Assembly (NCBI RefSeq): GCF_900148505.1
Contig: NZ_FRXO01000006.1
Location: 62,001-126,000 of the forward strand
Length of the DNA stretch: 64,000 nucleotides
Direction: 5' to 3'
Source of the DNA: Pseudoxanthobacter soli DSM 19599
Lineage (GTDB): Bacteria; Pseudomonadota; Alphaproteobacteria; Rhizobiales; Segnochrobactraceae
Below the pieces are notes generated by a model. It worked only from the letters and a program-made list of their open reading frames with translations. It did not search any database and was not told the DNA's origin. Positions 29,462 to 38,352 of the stretch are shown here, in pieces (positions within the stretch are counted from its first letter, which is position 1; every line of letters starts with the position of its first letter). Position numbers and translations under genes: made by a program.

Positions 29462-30471
29462 TGCAGCATCACCAGCGCCTTGACGAAGCCTTCCGGGTGG
29501 TCGCGGGTGGCGGTCAGCGCGTCGCCGAGGCGGGAGAGCGGGTAGCGGTGGGTGTAGAGCGGTTCGGGCGACAGCAGACCGGCCTCCACGGTCGCGATCG
29601 CCGCCCGGATGCCGCGCAGGTAGACCTCGCGATCTCGCTCGTGGGCGTTGATCACGTCGATGCCCTTCCAGTTCCATTGCTGCATGTTGACCTGGCGCGG
29701 GCCGTCCTGATGGTAGCCGGCGATGACGAGCCGTCCGCCCTCGGCGACGATGTCGCCGGCGAGATCGAGCGGCCACGGCTTGCCGGTCGCCTCGATGACG
29801 CGCTGGCAGAAGCCGCCGCCGGTGAGATGGCGGACATGGTTGACGACGGCGGCGTGGTCGTCCATGGCGACGACATCGGCGGCGCCCATGTGACGGGCGA
29901 GATCGAGCGAGACCTGCCGGCGGGAAATGGCGATGACGCGCGCGCCCGCGCTTGAGGCGAGCTGCGTCAGGAGCGCGCCGAGGAAGCCGATGCCGATCAC
30001 CGCGACCGTCGCGCCGGGCGCGATGTCGGCGCGGCGCAGGATGTTCATCACGCAGCCGAGCGGTTCGCCCGGAAAGGGCCGGCCTTCGAGCGATGCCGGC
30101 AGCCGCACCGCAGCCTCGGCCGGACCGACGTCATATTCGGCGTAGCTGTTGCCGAATAGCGTGGCGACGCGGTCGCCGGGCAGGAATGCCGTCACGTGCG
30201 GACCGACGGCATCGACGAGCCCCCATCCCTCGTGGCCGAGCCCGCCGGGCGCGGTCGGAAAGCTCATCCAGTCCGGGCCCTCGAAGGGGGTGACGTTGGA
30301 AGCGCAGACGCCGCACCCCTCGAGACGGACACGGATTTCGCCCGGCCCGGGGACAGGAAGCGGCACCGTGCGAAGTTCGAAGGTGCGCGGCGCCACCAGC
30401 ACCGCGGCCTGCATGGTGTCCGTGCGCGGCGGCGCGGACTCGCGGGGTTCGTCGAGGACGGCAGACGGCAT
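29458..30471 (-). CDS. Medium-chain (zinc-type) alcohol/sugar dehydrogenase
   Basis: 337 residues from the ATG at 30471, preceded by GAGGGAACC. GroES-like domain: LEGCGVCASNV with the catalytic-zinc Cys, GGLGHEGWGLVDAVG with the His-Glu pair. Rossmann domain: VAVIGIGFLGALLTQLA. The four-Cys structural zinc lobe of classical alcohol dehydrogenases is missing, as in several sugar dehydrogenases. An NMQQWNWKGIDVINAHERD segment near the C-terminus is characteristic but of unknown role. In operon with the Gfo/Idh gene and, 53 bp upstream, the 88-residue stress protein. Confidence 0.88.
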   Translation of the reverse strand: MPSAVLDEPRESAPPRTDTMQAAVLVAPRTFELRTVPLPVPGPGEIRVRLEGCGVCASNVTPFEGPDWMSFPTAPGGLGHEGWGLVDAVGPHVTAFLPGDRVATLFGNSYAEYDVGPAEAAVRLPASLEGRPFPGEPLGCVMNILRRADIAPGATVAVIGIGFLGALLTQLASSAGARVIAISRRQVSLDLARHMGAADVVAMDDHAAVVNHVRHLTGGGFCQRVIEATGKPWPLDLAGDIVAEGGRLVIAGYHQDGPRQVNMQQWNWKGIDVINAHERDREVYLRGIRAAIATVEAGLLSPEPLYTHRYPLSRLGDALTATRDHPEGFVKALVMLQ

Positions 30472-30524
30472 GGTTCCCTCTCGGACGGGCAAAGCGGGGC
30501 GGCGAATGGCTTTGTGGTGGACGC

Positions 30525-30791
30525 TCAGCCGTCGCTGGACACGAACTTGCTGAAGCGGCTGGTCTTGCCGTCCGCGGTCTTGTCCTGGTGCAGGAAGTCG
30601 AGATCGCTCTCGTCGAAGATCCGGAAGAATTCATCCCATGAAATCTCTTCCAGATTCTCCTCCGGCTCGCCGAAATCGATCCTGAGGATGCCGCCGGAAC
30701 CATTCGTGCGGATGCAGGCCGGCCGGCCGTCCCGCGCCTCGATCCAGCGGCGGATTTCATCGTGATCGCGTGTCTTCGACGCTTCGCTCAT
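30525..30791 (-). CDS. Conserved 88-residue acidic protein
   Basis: Resembles a widespread small family of unknown function (often mislabelled branching enzyme) with the pattern TRDHDEIRRWIEARDGRPA, LRIDFGEPEENLEEISWDEF, FFRIFDESDLDFLHQ and DKTADGKTSRFSKFV. Soluble, compact, no catalytic motif. A perfect EcfG-type promoter lies 55 bp upstream of its start, so stress induction is likely. It begins the operon leading into the two dehydrogenases. Confidence 0.8.
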   Translation of the reverse strand: MSEASKTRDHDEIRRWIEARDGRPACIRTNGSGGILRIDFGEPEENLEEISWDEFFRIFDESDLDFLHQDKTADGKTSRFSKFVSSDG

Positions 30792-30845
30792 GGGGGTCCT
30801 CCGAGGCTGGTGCGCACGTCGGCGTCGGAATCGTGCCTTTGTGAG

Positions 30846-30870
30846 AACGGCGCGGCGGGCGGATTGTTCC
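30846..30870 (-). promoter_or_regulatory. EcfG-type promoter
   Basis: On the minus strand GGAAC (30870-30866), 16 nt, CGTT (30849-30846), 55 bp before the 88-residue protein. Exact match to the general-stress consensus. Confidence 0.7.
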
Positions 30871-31073
30871 GCTCGGCCGGGCGCCAGGAGGGTTAGGCCA
30901 CGTGGCTAGAGGCGCGGATTCCCGGCCACGAAAGCCGCATCGGGACCGTGGCCGCGGGCGCGCAATCCCTCGACGAGACACCGCGCCTGCCAGTAGGAGC
31001 CGTCGTTGATGCGGCGAAGGAAGGTGAGAACGCCGGTGGTCTGCCGTTGCCTTATGGCAAATCCCTGCGCGCC

Positions 31074-32009
31074 TCAGACCGCGGCGAGTCTTCGCTCCGC
31101 GGCCGCATCCAGACGCACCACGGGCGGGGCATAGCGGCGGATCATCTCGGCGCAGAAGCCGGCGAATTCGTCGGGAACCAGCGGCGCGCTGGTGTGATGC
31201 GGCATCAGCCCGCGATGCTCGGGGGTGAAGCAGAACGTGACTGTCACCTCGAACTCCGCGAGCGCCTCCATCTGGCGATCGAACCACGCAAGCGCGCCCG
31301 GGCGGTAGCTATCGGCCCAGGAAAGCCCGGTGCGCAGATGGCGGACGCCGAGTTCCTTCATGCGGCGCACCGCCTGGTCGAGGCGGTGGTCCTCGAAGTG
31401 AAACCACTGCACCAGACCCATCTGCGGCGCGTGGCGGCGGAACAACTCGAAGGCGGGCTTGGGCGTGTCGTCCTCGCGCAGCAGGCCCATGTAGAAATGC
31501 CGGTAATAGGACGAGCCCTCGGCCTCGCGGTGGCGGGTGGTGGCCTCCCATGCGCGGGGCAGGTCGTAGAGGCTGTACCAGTGGATGCGCGGCGCGCGGC
31601 CGATCAGGAGGTCGGCCGATCGTTCCAGGCCCCAGGCCTGCACCTCCTCGGCACCGAAGGTGGAGATGCCGACCTCGCTCACCCAGACCGGCAGATCGGT
31701 GACGGCCTGGATCTCGGCGATCCTCTGCGGCCACTCGTGGATCTGCCAGAGGTTCCAGTCGAGCGGAAAGCCGTGCACCGCGACCGCATCGACATGATCG
31801 AGCACGCCGAATGCCCGCATCCGCGACATGAAGCCCGGATCGATCGGGGAAATGCCGCCGAGAACCCGGGTGATCGCCGGATTCTCGGCACCGATGGCAT
31901 CGGCGGCGAGGATCGCCATTTCGGCGAACCGGCGCCAGTCCGGGTCGACCTCCGGATCCCAGTGGGACTTGTTGTTGGGCTCGTTCCAGATCATCGCGGC
32001 TTCGATCAT
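31074..32009 (-). CDS. Glycosidase-like (beta-xylosidase/GH-A type) TIM barrel with rotated strand order
   Basis: 311 residues. The acid/base motif IWNEPN, which normally lies at strand 4 well inside the protein, is at residues 7-12. The nucleophile-type Glu is in LPVWVSEVGIST, followed by WYSLYDLPRAW. After the strand-8 region (LVQWFHFEDHR) the chain continues with VRRMKELGVRHLRTGLSWAD, FDRQMEALAEFEVTVTFCFT and EFAGFCAEMIRRYAP. That is what strands 1-3 look like in ordinary GH39/GH5 enzymes just before WNEPN. So the barrel appears circularly permuted. Start ATG 32009 has GGAAGG upstream and overlaps the methyltransferase stop. No signal peptide, so cytoplasmic. It may cleave or transfer a glycoside made by the island. 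Confidence 0.8.
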   Translation of the reverse strand: MIEAAMIWNEPNNKSHWDPEVDPDWRRFAEMAILAADAIGAENPAITRVLGGISPIDPGFMSRMRAFGVLDHVDAVAVHGFPLDWNLWQIHEWPQRIAEIQAVTDLPVWVSEVGISTFGAEEVQAWGLERSADLLIGRAPRIHWYSLYDLPRAWEATTRHREAEGSSYYRHFYMGLLREDDTPKPAFELFRRHAPQMGLVQWFHFEDHRLDQAVRRMKELGVRHLRTGLSWADSYRPGALAWFDRQMEALAEFEVTVTFCFTPEHRGLMPHHTSAPLVPDEFAGFCAEMIRRYAPPVVRLDAAAERRLAAV

Positions 32010-32845
32010 TCCGGCCTTCCTTTCGGCGGGTAGACGGCGCCTTCGCCAGCCGGAGGACCATGCGGGCGGCAGAGATAGACCTCGGCCTCCGGATGCGCGG
32101 CGATGGAAAATCCGGCGCTGCGCAGCATGGCCTCCGCGCAGGAGCGGTTCGGAATCCACCAGTTGGTGGGATCGCCGGCATAGCGGCGCTCGATGAAGTG
32201 CAGGCGCGGAAAGGAGGGATCCGCGAACGGGTCGTCGCGCCAGAAATCGTAATCCTCCGCCACGGCGCCGGTCTCGGCACTTCCGCGCTGCATCGACTGG
32301 AACACCAGAAGGTCGCCGACCACGTGCTCGCGCAGCAGGTCGAGCGCCAGCAGCGGATGGCGGAGGTGATAGAGCACGCCCATGAAGAGCACGATGTCGA
32401 ACCGCTCGCCGAGCGCGCCGACATCGTAGACCGAGCCCTGGCGGAACTCGATCTCGACACCGGAGGCCTCCACCGCGAAGCGTGCCTGGGCGAGATAGCG
32501 TGGATCGGTATCGAGGCCAAGAACGCGGCTTGCGCCGCGCCGCTTCATCTCGATCGAATAGAAGCCGGCATTGCAGCCGACATCGAGCACGGTCTTGCCG
32601 GCGAGATCGGCCGGAATCGCGTCCGCGAACTTGCGCCACTTGACGGCGGGATAATCGCCGAGAAAATGCTCCGGCGCCGTCCGCACGCCGCCGATCTCGA
32701 TATTGTGGAACCAGGGGCCGAGTTCGGCGATGCGGCGGCGGAGCGCTTCACGGTCGGCGGGCGCCGTGGCCGGCCTCGCCGGGGCGGCAGAGTGTTCGGC
32801 GAAGGGCATTGCTGACGGCACTGTTGATGACTTGGCCATGGTCAT
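32006..32845 (-). CDS. SAM-dependent methyltransferase (Rta_06860-like family)
   Basis: 279 residues. Motif I VLDVGCNAGFYSIEMKRRGA, then RVLGLDTDPRYLAQARFA and DIVLFMGVLYHLRHPLLALD. N-terminal GPWFHNIEIGGVRTAPEHFL resembles CmoB-like methyltransferases; from memory this is the small family named after Ramlibacter Rta_06860. I chose ATG 32845 because AAGG sits well before it (an in-frame GTG at 32854 is possible). It overlaps the glycosidase-like gene by 4 bp and lies in the operon INO1, phosphatase, methyltransferase, glycosidase. It may O-methylate an inositol or glycoside; inferred from context only. Confidence 0.85.
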   Translation of the reverse strand: MTMAKSSTVPSAMPFAEHSAAPARPATAPADREALRRRIAELGPWFHNIEIGGVRTAPEHFLGDYPAVKWRKFADAIPADLAGKTVLDVGCNAGFYSIEMKRRGASRVLGLDTDPRYLAQARFAVEASGVEIEFRQGSVYDVGALGERFDIVLFMGVLYHLRHPLLALDLLREHVVGDLLVFQSMQRGSAETGAVAEDYDFWRDDPFADPSFPRLHFIERRYAGDPTNWWIPNRSCAEAMLRSAGFSIAAHPEAEVYLCRPHGPPAGEGAVYPPKGRPE

Positions 32846-32846
32846 G

Positions 32847-33440
32847 TCAGACACCTTCGTTCAGGCGGATCAGGCGGGCGCCCTGGCCGTCGTCGGCGAC
32901 GACCGTGATCGACGCCGGATCGATCTCGAAGCGGAAACACCGGTCCGCCGGCAGTCCGAGCGTGTGGCAGACCACGGCCTTGATGACGTCGGCGTGAGTG
33001 ACGAGCACCACGGTTTCCCCGTCGTGGCGGCGGCGGAGCGCATCCATCCGCCCGAGCACGCGGCGGCCGACATCGTCCATGCTCTCGCCGTTCGGCGTGC
33101 GCGCGCTCGCGCGGTCCTCGTTCCAGCGCCGCCATGCCGGATCGGTGTTGAGTTCGTCGAACGTCTTGCCGGACCACGCGCCGAAGTCGATTTCGTCGAG
33201 GTCCGGATCGATCTCGACAGGGCCGATTTCGGCCAGCACGGAGATCGCCATCGCGGTTTCGCGCGTGCGCTCGCGCGGGCTCGACACGATCGCCGCGAAC
33301 GTCTCCCGCTGCATGCGGCGGGCCAGCCGCTCCGCCTGCTCGCGGCCGGCCGGGCCGAGGTGAACGCCCTCCATCCGGCCGGCGAGATAGCTGCCGAGGG
33401 AATCGTGGGCGGCGTGGCGGACGAGATAGAACGTCGTCAT
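32847..33440 (-). CDS. Histidine phosphatase family protein
   Basis: 197 residues. Catalytic LVRHAAHDS (the usual RHG is RHA), [14 protein letters not shown] with the second phosphate-binding Arg, the acid [13 protein letters not shown] and [19 protein letters not shown] with the second His. All core residues are present. Overlapping the inositol-3-phosphate synthase stop (ATGA), it may dephosphorylate inositol phosphate or a related sugar phosphate, replacing the usual inositol monophosphatase. That role is inference. Confidence 0.88.
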   Translation of the reverse strand: MTTFYLVRHAAHDSLGSYLAGRMEGVHLGPAGREQAERLARRMQRETFAAIVSSPRERTRETAMAISVLAEIGPVEIDPDLDEIDFGAWSGKTFDELNTDPAWRRWNEDRASARTPNGESMDDVGRRVLGRMDALRRRHDGETVVLVTHADVIKAVVCHTLGLPADRCFRFEIDPASITVVADDGQGARLIRLNEGV

Positions 33441-34537
33441 TCGGCGGCGTCCCGGGCGCCGGAGTGGCCGTCGATGAACGCCAGTGTGCGCTGGCGCGCC
33501 TCGGCATCGGTGAACTGCACCGGCGGGGACTTCATGAAATAGCTCGACGGGCCGACGAGCGCGCCGGCGATGCCGCGGTCGAGCGCGAGCCTGGCGCAGC
33601 GGATGGCATCGATCACCACCCCGGCGGAGTTGGGCGAATCCCAGACCTCGAGCTTGAGTTCGGCATTGAGCGGCACGCCGCCGAATGTCGTTCCCTCCAG
33701 CCGGATGTAGGCCCACTTGCGGTCGGTGAGCCACGGCACGTGGTCGCTCGGACCGACATGGATGTCGTCGGGCGGCAGCGGCGTGTCGAGCTGGCTCGCG
33801 ACCGATTGCGTCTTCGAGATCTTCTTGGATTCGAGCCGCTCGCGTTCGAGCATGTTGAGGAAGTCGGTGTTGCCGCCGAAATTGAGCTGGTAGGTGCGAT
33901 CGAGCCGCACGCCCCGCTCGCGGAACAGGTTGGCGAGCATCCGGTGGACGATGGTGGCGCCGACCTGGCTCTTGATGTCGTCGCCGATGACCGGCAGGCC
34001 GCGCGCCTCGAAGCGCGCGCTCCATTCGGGGCGGGAGGCTATGAAGGCGGGGATGCAGTTGATGAAGGCGCACCCGGCCGCGAGCGCCTGTTCCGCATAC
34101 CACTGGGTCGCCTGCTCCGAACCGACCGGGAGATAGGAGATCAGGATCTCTGTGTTCGTCCGGCGCAGCACCTCGGCGACATCGATCTCCGGCGCGTCGG
34201 ATTCCATCAGCGTTCCGGCGAGATAGCGCCCGATGCCGTCGAGAGTCGGGCCGCGCTCGACGACGACGCCCGTCGCCGGGACGTCGGCGAAGCGCAGCGT
34301 GTTGTTGGGACTGGCGAAGACGGCCTCCGCCACATCGCGGCCGACTTTTCCGGCCGCGACATCGAAGGCTGAGACGATCTCGATGTCGTCGAGGCGATAG
34401 CCGCCGAGTTCGACGTGCATCAGGCCGGGAACGGTCTCGCTGTCGTTCAGGCCGCGATAGAAGCCGAGGCCCTGCACCAGCGACGACGCGCAGTTGCCGA
34501 CGCCGATGATGCCGATCCGTATCTTGCCCTGTGCCAT
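33437..34537 (-). CDS. ino1: Inositol-3-phosphate synthase (INO1/MIPS)
   Basis: NAD-dependent conversion of glucose 6-phosphate to 1L-myo-inositol 1-phosphate; 366 residues, the shorter bacterial/archaeal form. Motifs: [19 protein letters not shown] (NAD site), [50 protein letters not shown], and [22 protein letters not shown] with the catalytic Lys region. Start ATG 34537; a GTG at 34546 is an alternative. First gene of a four-gene overlapping operon under a perfect EcfG-type promoter, so inositol would be made as a stress product. Confidence 0.93.
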   Translation of the reverse strand: MAQGKIRIGIIGVGNCASSLVQGLGFYRGLNDSETVPGLMHVELGGYRLDDIEIVSAFDVAAGKVGRDVAEAVFASPNNTLRFADVPATGVVVERGPTLDGIGRYLAGTLMESDAPEIDVAEVLRRTNTEILISYLPVGSEQATQWYAEQALAAGCAFINCIPAFIASRPEWSARFEARGLPVIGDDIKSQVGATIVHRMLANLFRERGVRLDRTYQLNFGGNTDFLNMLERERLESKKISKTQSVASQLDTPLPPDDIHVGPSDHVPWLTDRKWAYIRLEGTTFGGVPLNAELKLEVWDSPNSAGVVIDAIRCARLALDRGIAGALVGPSSYFMKSPPVQFTDAEARQRTLAFIDGHSGARDAAE

Positions 34538-34571
34538 CTCGCTCACCGTCTGTCACGCCCGGAACGCCCGG

Positions 34572-34596
34572 AACGGCGGCGGGGAAGGAATGTTCC
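34572..34596 (-). promoter_or_regulatory. EcfG-type promoter of the inositol operon
   Basis: Minus strand GGAAC (34596-34592), 16 nt, CGTT (34575-34572), 34 bp before the INO1 ATG. Confidence 0.7.
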
Positions 34597-34706
34597 CGGC
34601 GGCGGGGCGGAATTCGGCCTTCGTCCGGCCAAGGGCAACCGGATCAGTCCTCGGCCGTTGTCGTCATGAACCGGACATATCGACCGGAGGCCGGGAAGGG
34701 ATCGGC

Positions 34707-36467
34707 GTGATCATCCATGGTGACAGCGAGCGGTGGGAGGCGGCCGAAGCGGTCAGGGCATCCGTCCTGGGCGCGCTCGCGGCCGTGCGCACCGCGGGTG
34801 ACGGCATAAGCCGGCACGACGCGCTGGTCGACGCGTTCATACGCGCGGGCGAACTCGTGCAGGGTCTGGCGGATGCGGACTTCGACCGCTTCGGCTTCGA
34901 TGTGGTTTCGCGCACCCAGCGCCGGGGCGCGGCCGTGCTGCTCGCATTCGCCCATGCCATCCTGCAGACACGCGGTGGAGGGCGGGATTTCGACGCGGGC
35001 ACGCTCGACGAGATCGCGCGGCAGCTCGCGGCGCTGCCATGCGACGGATTGGTCAGGACGCGCAGCTGCGAGGGATACGCCCATTATGCCGTGATGCCGG
35101 AGAGCTATCTCGCGGCGGCGCGGCAATCCGGCCTCGATTCCGCGACCTGCGTCATCGGCCTGCGCAGCATCGGCACGGGGCTCGCCGCGCTGGTGGCGGC
35201 CGCTCTCGGTGCGGAGCCGCCGATCAGCCTGCGTCCCACAGGGCACCCCTTCGACCGCGAGATACGGGCGAGCCCCGACCTGATCGTCCGGGCGGTCGGG
35301 AAGCCGGGCGTGCGGTTTGCGATCGTCGACGAGGGCCCCGGACTGTCCGGGTCGTCGTTCGCAGCCGCCGCGCGGTGGCTGATCGAGAACGGCGTCGGCA
35401 AAGAGCGCATCCATTTCTTCCCGAGCCATAGCGGAGAGCCGGGGCAGGCCGCCTCAGAGCGCACGCGGGCGCTGTGGCAGGACATTCCGCATCACGTCTG
35501 CGGGGAGGACATCCTGCTAGCGCCGGACGGGCTCGGTGACCAGCTCCGTCCCCTGATCGGGCCGCTTACGCGGCCGCTGGAAGACATTTCCGCCGGACGG
35601 TGGCGGCGCAGGGCGGGGATCGAGGGCTACGCACCCGTCGACCTCCGGTTCGAGCGGCGCAAGTTCCTCGCCCATGCCGAGAGCGGACGCTGGCTTATCA
35701 AGTTTGCCGGGCTCGGCGCGGTCGGGCAGTCGAAGCTGCGGCGCGCGCGCACCCTGGCCGACGCGGGCTTCACGCCCGAAATCGCCGGGCTCTGCCGCGG
35801 GTTCATCGTCGAGCGGTGGATTGCGCACCGCACGACGGGCGTGCCGCTGTGGGACGGTTCCGCCCGTTCCGATCAAAGCCCCGACCGCAGCCGGCTGATG
35901 GACCGGCTCGCCGACTACATGGCCTACCGCGCCACGCATCTCCGCTCCGACGAGCCGGGCGCTTCGCTTGAAAAGCTCCGGGAGATGGCCGTGCACAATA
36001 CCGGGCTCGCGCTCGGCAGTGCGGCGGGGGCGGTGCTGGAGCGGCTCCTGCGCGAGATCAGCACCCTCGCGCCGTCGGTGCGGCCGATCGAGATCGACGG
36101 CAGGCTGCACGCCTGGGAATGGATCGCGACGCCGGGCGGGCTCGTGAAGGTCGATGCGATCGACCACTGTCACGGCCACGACTTGATCGGCTGCCAGGAC
36201 GTCGCCTGGGACGTCGTCGGCGCGATCGTGGAGCACGGCCTTTCGGCGGAGGAATATCGGGCGCTTTGCGGGCGCATGGCCGAGCGCGGCGTCGGCGTCG
36301 ATGCCCGCCTGATCCGCGCCCTGCTGCCGTGCTATCTCGCCTTTCAGCTCGGATTGTGGTCGAGCGCCGTGCCGCCTTCGTCGTCAGGTGCCGCGATATC
36401 GGACCGCCTCGCCGCCTTCTACGGCGAGGGATTGCGGCAATTGCTCGAGCGCACGCCCATCGCGTGA
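34707..36467 (+). CDS. Fused phosphoribosyltransferase-like and kinase-like protein
   Basis: 586 residues from a GTG at 34707 (AAGGGA upstream). The N-terminal third is helical. A central PRTase-like part has TCVIGLRSIGTGLAALVAA and FAIVDEGPGLSGSSFAAAAR, resembling a PRPP-binding loop. The C-terminal part recalls aminoglycoside-phosphotransferase folds: GRWLIKFAGLGAVGQSKL, FIVERWIAHRTTG and a catalytic-loop-like VKVDAIDHCHGHDLIGCQDV followed by AWDVVGAI. I do not recognise the whole as a named family. It diverges from the inositol operon and ends 4 bp into the possible leader of the sigma factor gene. It may modify a nucleotide or cyclitol. Confidence 0.7.
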   Translation: MIIHGDSERWEAAEAVRASVLGALAAVRTAGDGISRHDALVDAFIRAGELVQGLADADFDRFGFDVVSRTQRRGAAVLLAFAHAILQTRGGGRDFDAGTLDEIARQLAALPCDGLVRTRSCEGYAHYAVMPESYLAAARQSGLDSATCVIGLRSIGTGLAALVAAALGAEPPISLRPTGHPFDREIRASPDLIVRAVGKPGVRFAIVDEGPGLSGSSFAAAARWLIENGVGKERIHFFPSHSGEPGQAASERTRALWQDIPHHVCGEDILLAPDGLGDQLRPLIGPLTRPLEDISAGRWRRRAGIEGYAPVDLRFERRKFLAHAESGRWLIKFAGLGAVGQSKLRRARTLADAGFTPEIAGLCRGFIVERWIAHRTTGVPLWDGSARSDQSPDRSRLMDRLADYMAYRATHLRSDEPGASLEKLREMAVHNTGLALGSAAGAVLERLLREISTLAPSVRPIEIDGRLHAWEWIATPGGLVKVDAIDHCHGHDLIGCQDVAWDVVGAIVEHGLSAEEYRALCGRMAERGVGVDARLIRALLPCYLAFQLGLWSSAVPPSSSGAAISDRLAAFYGEGLRQLLERTPIA

Positions 36468-36476
36468 TGAAGGGAG

Positions 36477-36501
36477 GGAACTTACCTTCCGTTTCCACGT
36501 T
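36477..36501 (+). promoter_or_regulatory. EcfG-type promoter upstream of the ECF sigma gene
   Basis: GGAAC (36477-36481), 16 nt, CGTT (36498-36501), 43 bp before the TTG start. The exact consensus suggests the sigma gene is itself stress-induced or autoregulated. Confidence 0.7.
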
Positions 36502-36544
36502 GAGCATCATCACGCATTATCAGGCACCCCGTGGAGGCTCAGCC

Positions 36545-37114
36545 TTGAACGCCGTCCTCCCAAAACGAACGGACGCAAACTCCGTCGTCGAGGTCATTCC
36601 TGCGCTCCGGGCATTCGCCCGGACCTTCTGCAGAGACCCACACGATGCGGACGACCTCGTCCAGGAAACGCTCGCCAAGGCGATCGCCAATCTCGACAAG
36701 TTCGAGGACGGCACCCGCCTCAAGTCGTGGCTCTTCACCATCATGCGCAATACGTTCTATTCGCGCATCCGGATCACCAATCGCGAAGTTTTAGGCGCGG
36801 CCGACAATCTGCCCGAGCCCGCTGTGTCCGCGACGCAGGAGTGGTCGCTGCGGGGGCTGGAGGTTCGCGAGGCGGTGGAACGGCTTCCGCCGAACTACCG
36901 CGAGGTGCTCGTGCTCATCGGCGTCCTCGGCATGAGCTACGAGGAAACCGCCGTGATCTGCGGTTGCGCCATGGGCACGATCAAGAGCCGTCTCAACCGC
37001 GCCCGCGCGAGCGTGCTCGAAATGCTCGGCGAAAACTCGGCCGAGGCGCTGGTGGAATCGGCGGAATGGCTGAAGCCTCCCCCGTTCGCCGCCGGAAACC
37101 CGCAGAAACGCTAA
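36545..37114 (+). CDS. ECF-subfamily RNA polymerase sigma factor (EcfG-related)
   Basis: 189 residues. Region 2: ALRAFARTFCRDPHDADDLV, then QETLAKAIANLDKF and SWLFTIMRNTFYSRIR. Region 4: AVERLPPNYREVLVLIGVLG then MSYEETAVICGCAMGTIKSR. I chose TTG at 36545 since GGAGG lies 7 nt upstream and family similarity starts there; an ATG at 36467 would add 26 residues covering the promoter. No adjacent anti-sigma gene. The many GGAAC/CGTT promoters in the window are the type recognised by this sigma group. Confidence 0.9.
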   Translation: MNAVLPKRTDANSVVEVIPALRAFARTFCRDPHDADDLVQETLAKAIANLDKFEDGTRLKSWLFTIMRNTFYSRIRITNREVLGAADNLPEPAVSATQEWSLRGLEVREAVERLPPNYREVLVLIGVLGMSYEETAVICGCAMGTIKSRLNRARASVLEMLGENSAEALVESAEWLKPPPFAAGNPQKR

Positions 37115-37152
37115 TCTCCCGTCCGCGCTGATTTTCCATTGTTCCGCTGTTG

Positions 37153-37187
37153 CGCCCCGACCGGCACCTGCCCGGCCGGGGCGTTTT
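37153..37187. terminator. Bidirectional terminator hairpin between convergent genes
   Basis: CGCCCCGACCGG pairs with CCGGCCGGGGCG (one mismatch) over a 7-nt loop and is followed by TTTT on the plus strand. It lies between the sigma factor and UDP-xylose synthase stops. Confidence 0.7.
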
Positions 37188-37194
37188 CGTTCGC

Positions 37195-38253
37195 TCAGCC
37201 CATCGCGCTGGCCTGCGTCTGCGCCGCATCGTCCGCCACCGGCCTGCGCCGCTTGCGCGCGGAGGGGGGCACTGTCGCCCCCTCCTCCAGCACGGCCTCG
37301 CGGGCGAAATGGTGGATCGTTGCGGCCAGCCCCTTGCGGAGCGGCACGGCCGGACGCCAGCCGAGAAGCTCCGTGGCGAGGCCGATATCCGGCCGGCGGC
37401 GCTTCGGGTCGTCCTCCGGCAGCGGCCTGAAGACGATCGGGGAGCGCGATCCGGTCATTTCCAGCACCATGGACGCGAGATCGATGACGGTGAACTCACC
37501 GGGATTGCCGAGATTGACCGGGCCGTCCGGAGCCGGGTCGACTTCCATCAGCCGCATCAGGCCCTCGACGAGATCCGATACGAAGCAGAACGAGCGCGTC
37601 TGCGAGCCGTCGCCGTAGATGGTGAGCGGGCGGCCGGTCAGTGCCTGAACAATGAGGTTGGAGACGATCCGGCCGTCGCGAGGGTGCATCCTCGGACCGT
37701 AGGTGTTGAAGATCCGGGCGACGCGGATATCGGCGCGGCCCGCGCGCAGATAGTCGAAGCACATCGCTTCGGCCGCGCGCTTGCCCTCGTCGTAGCAGGC
37801 ACGCGGGCCGGTGCAGTTGACATGACCGGTATAGCTCTCAGTCTGCGGATGAATCTCCGGGTCTCCATAGACCTCGCTCGTCGACGCCTGGAGGAAACGC
37901 GCGCCGTTGCGCTCGGTGAGTTCGAGAAGATTCAGCGTGCCGACGACGCACGTCCGCATCGTGTGAACCGGATCGGCCTGATAGTGAGGCGGCGAGGCTG
38001 CGCAGGCGAGATTGTAGACGCGGTCGACGGGCTCCCCCGGATCGAACGGCTGGCAGATGTCGCCCGCGATCAGCCGGAAGCGGCGGTGGCTGGCGAAGGC
38101 CTCGACATTCGCCTTCGTCCCGGTCAGGAAATTGTCGACGCAGAGGACCCGATGCCCCGCCATGAGCAGGGCTTCGCACAGGTGCGAGCCGAGAAAGCCG
38201 GCGCCACCGGCAACGACAACGGTATCCGGGCGTCCAATCGTTGATTTCGGCAT
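37195..38253 (-). CDS. UDP-glucuronate decarboxylase (UDP-xylose synthase) type SDR
   Basis: 352 residues; converts UDP-glucuronate to UDP-xylose. NAD motif VVVAGGAGFLGSHLCEALL, VYNLACAASPPHYQADPVHT and STSEVYGDPEIHPQTESYTG are specific for the decarboxylase group. Catalytic YDEGKRAAE and FNTYGPRMHPRDGRIVSNLI follow. ATG 38253 has GGAGGAG upstream. The C-terminus adds a basic tail. UDP-xylose would be a donor for the glycosyltransferases immediately upstream. Confidence 0.9.
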   Translation of the reverse strand: MPKSTIGRPDTVVVAGGAGFLGSHLCEALLMAGHRVLCVDNFLTGTKANVEAFASHRRFRLIAGDICQPFDPGEPVDRVYNLACAASPPHYQADPVHTMRTCVVGTLNLLELTERNGARFLQASTSEVYGDPEIHPQTESYTGHVNCTGPRACYDEGKRAAEAMCFDYLRAGRADIRVARIFNTYGPRMHPRDGRIVSNLIVQALTGRPLTIYGDGSQTRSFCFVSDLVEGLMRLMEVDPAPDGPVNLGNPGEFTVIDLASMVLEMTGSRSPIVFRPLPEDDPKRRRPDIGLATELLGWRPAVPLRKGLAATIHHFAREAVLEEGATVPPSARKRRRPVADDAAQTQASAMG

Positions 38254-38352
38254 GTCGCTCCTCCTGCGGTCCGGGCTGGAACGCCCCTTCATCGCGATCA
38301 AGTCACGTCGCTTCCGGCTCCGGCGATCGGCCGGCCGCCGCATATCCGGTCG

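Noticed and set aside
30871-31073. A gene on either strand in the gap before the glycosidase-like gene
   Set aside because: Open frames here have no ribosome site and no recognisable protein pattern; only the upstream promoter is supported.
34570-34594. Second EcfG-type promoter on the plus strand for the PRTase-kinase gene
   Set aside because: GGAAC is followed after 16 nt by TGTT and lies more than 110 bp from the start codon; weak compared with the minus-strand motif overlapping it.
36467-36544. ATG start for the ECF sigma factor giving a longer N-terminus
   Set aside because: This stretch contains the EcfG-type promoter, and the TTG at 36545 has a good GGAGG at proper spacing where family similarity begins.
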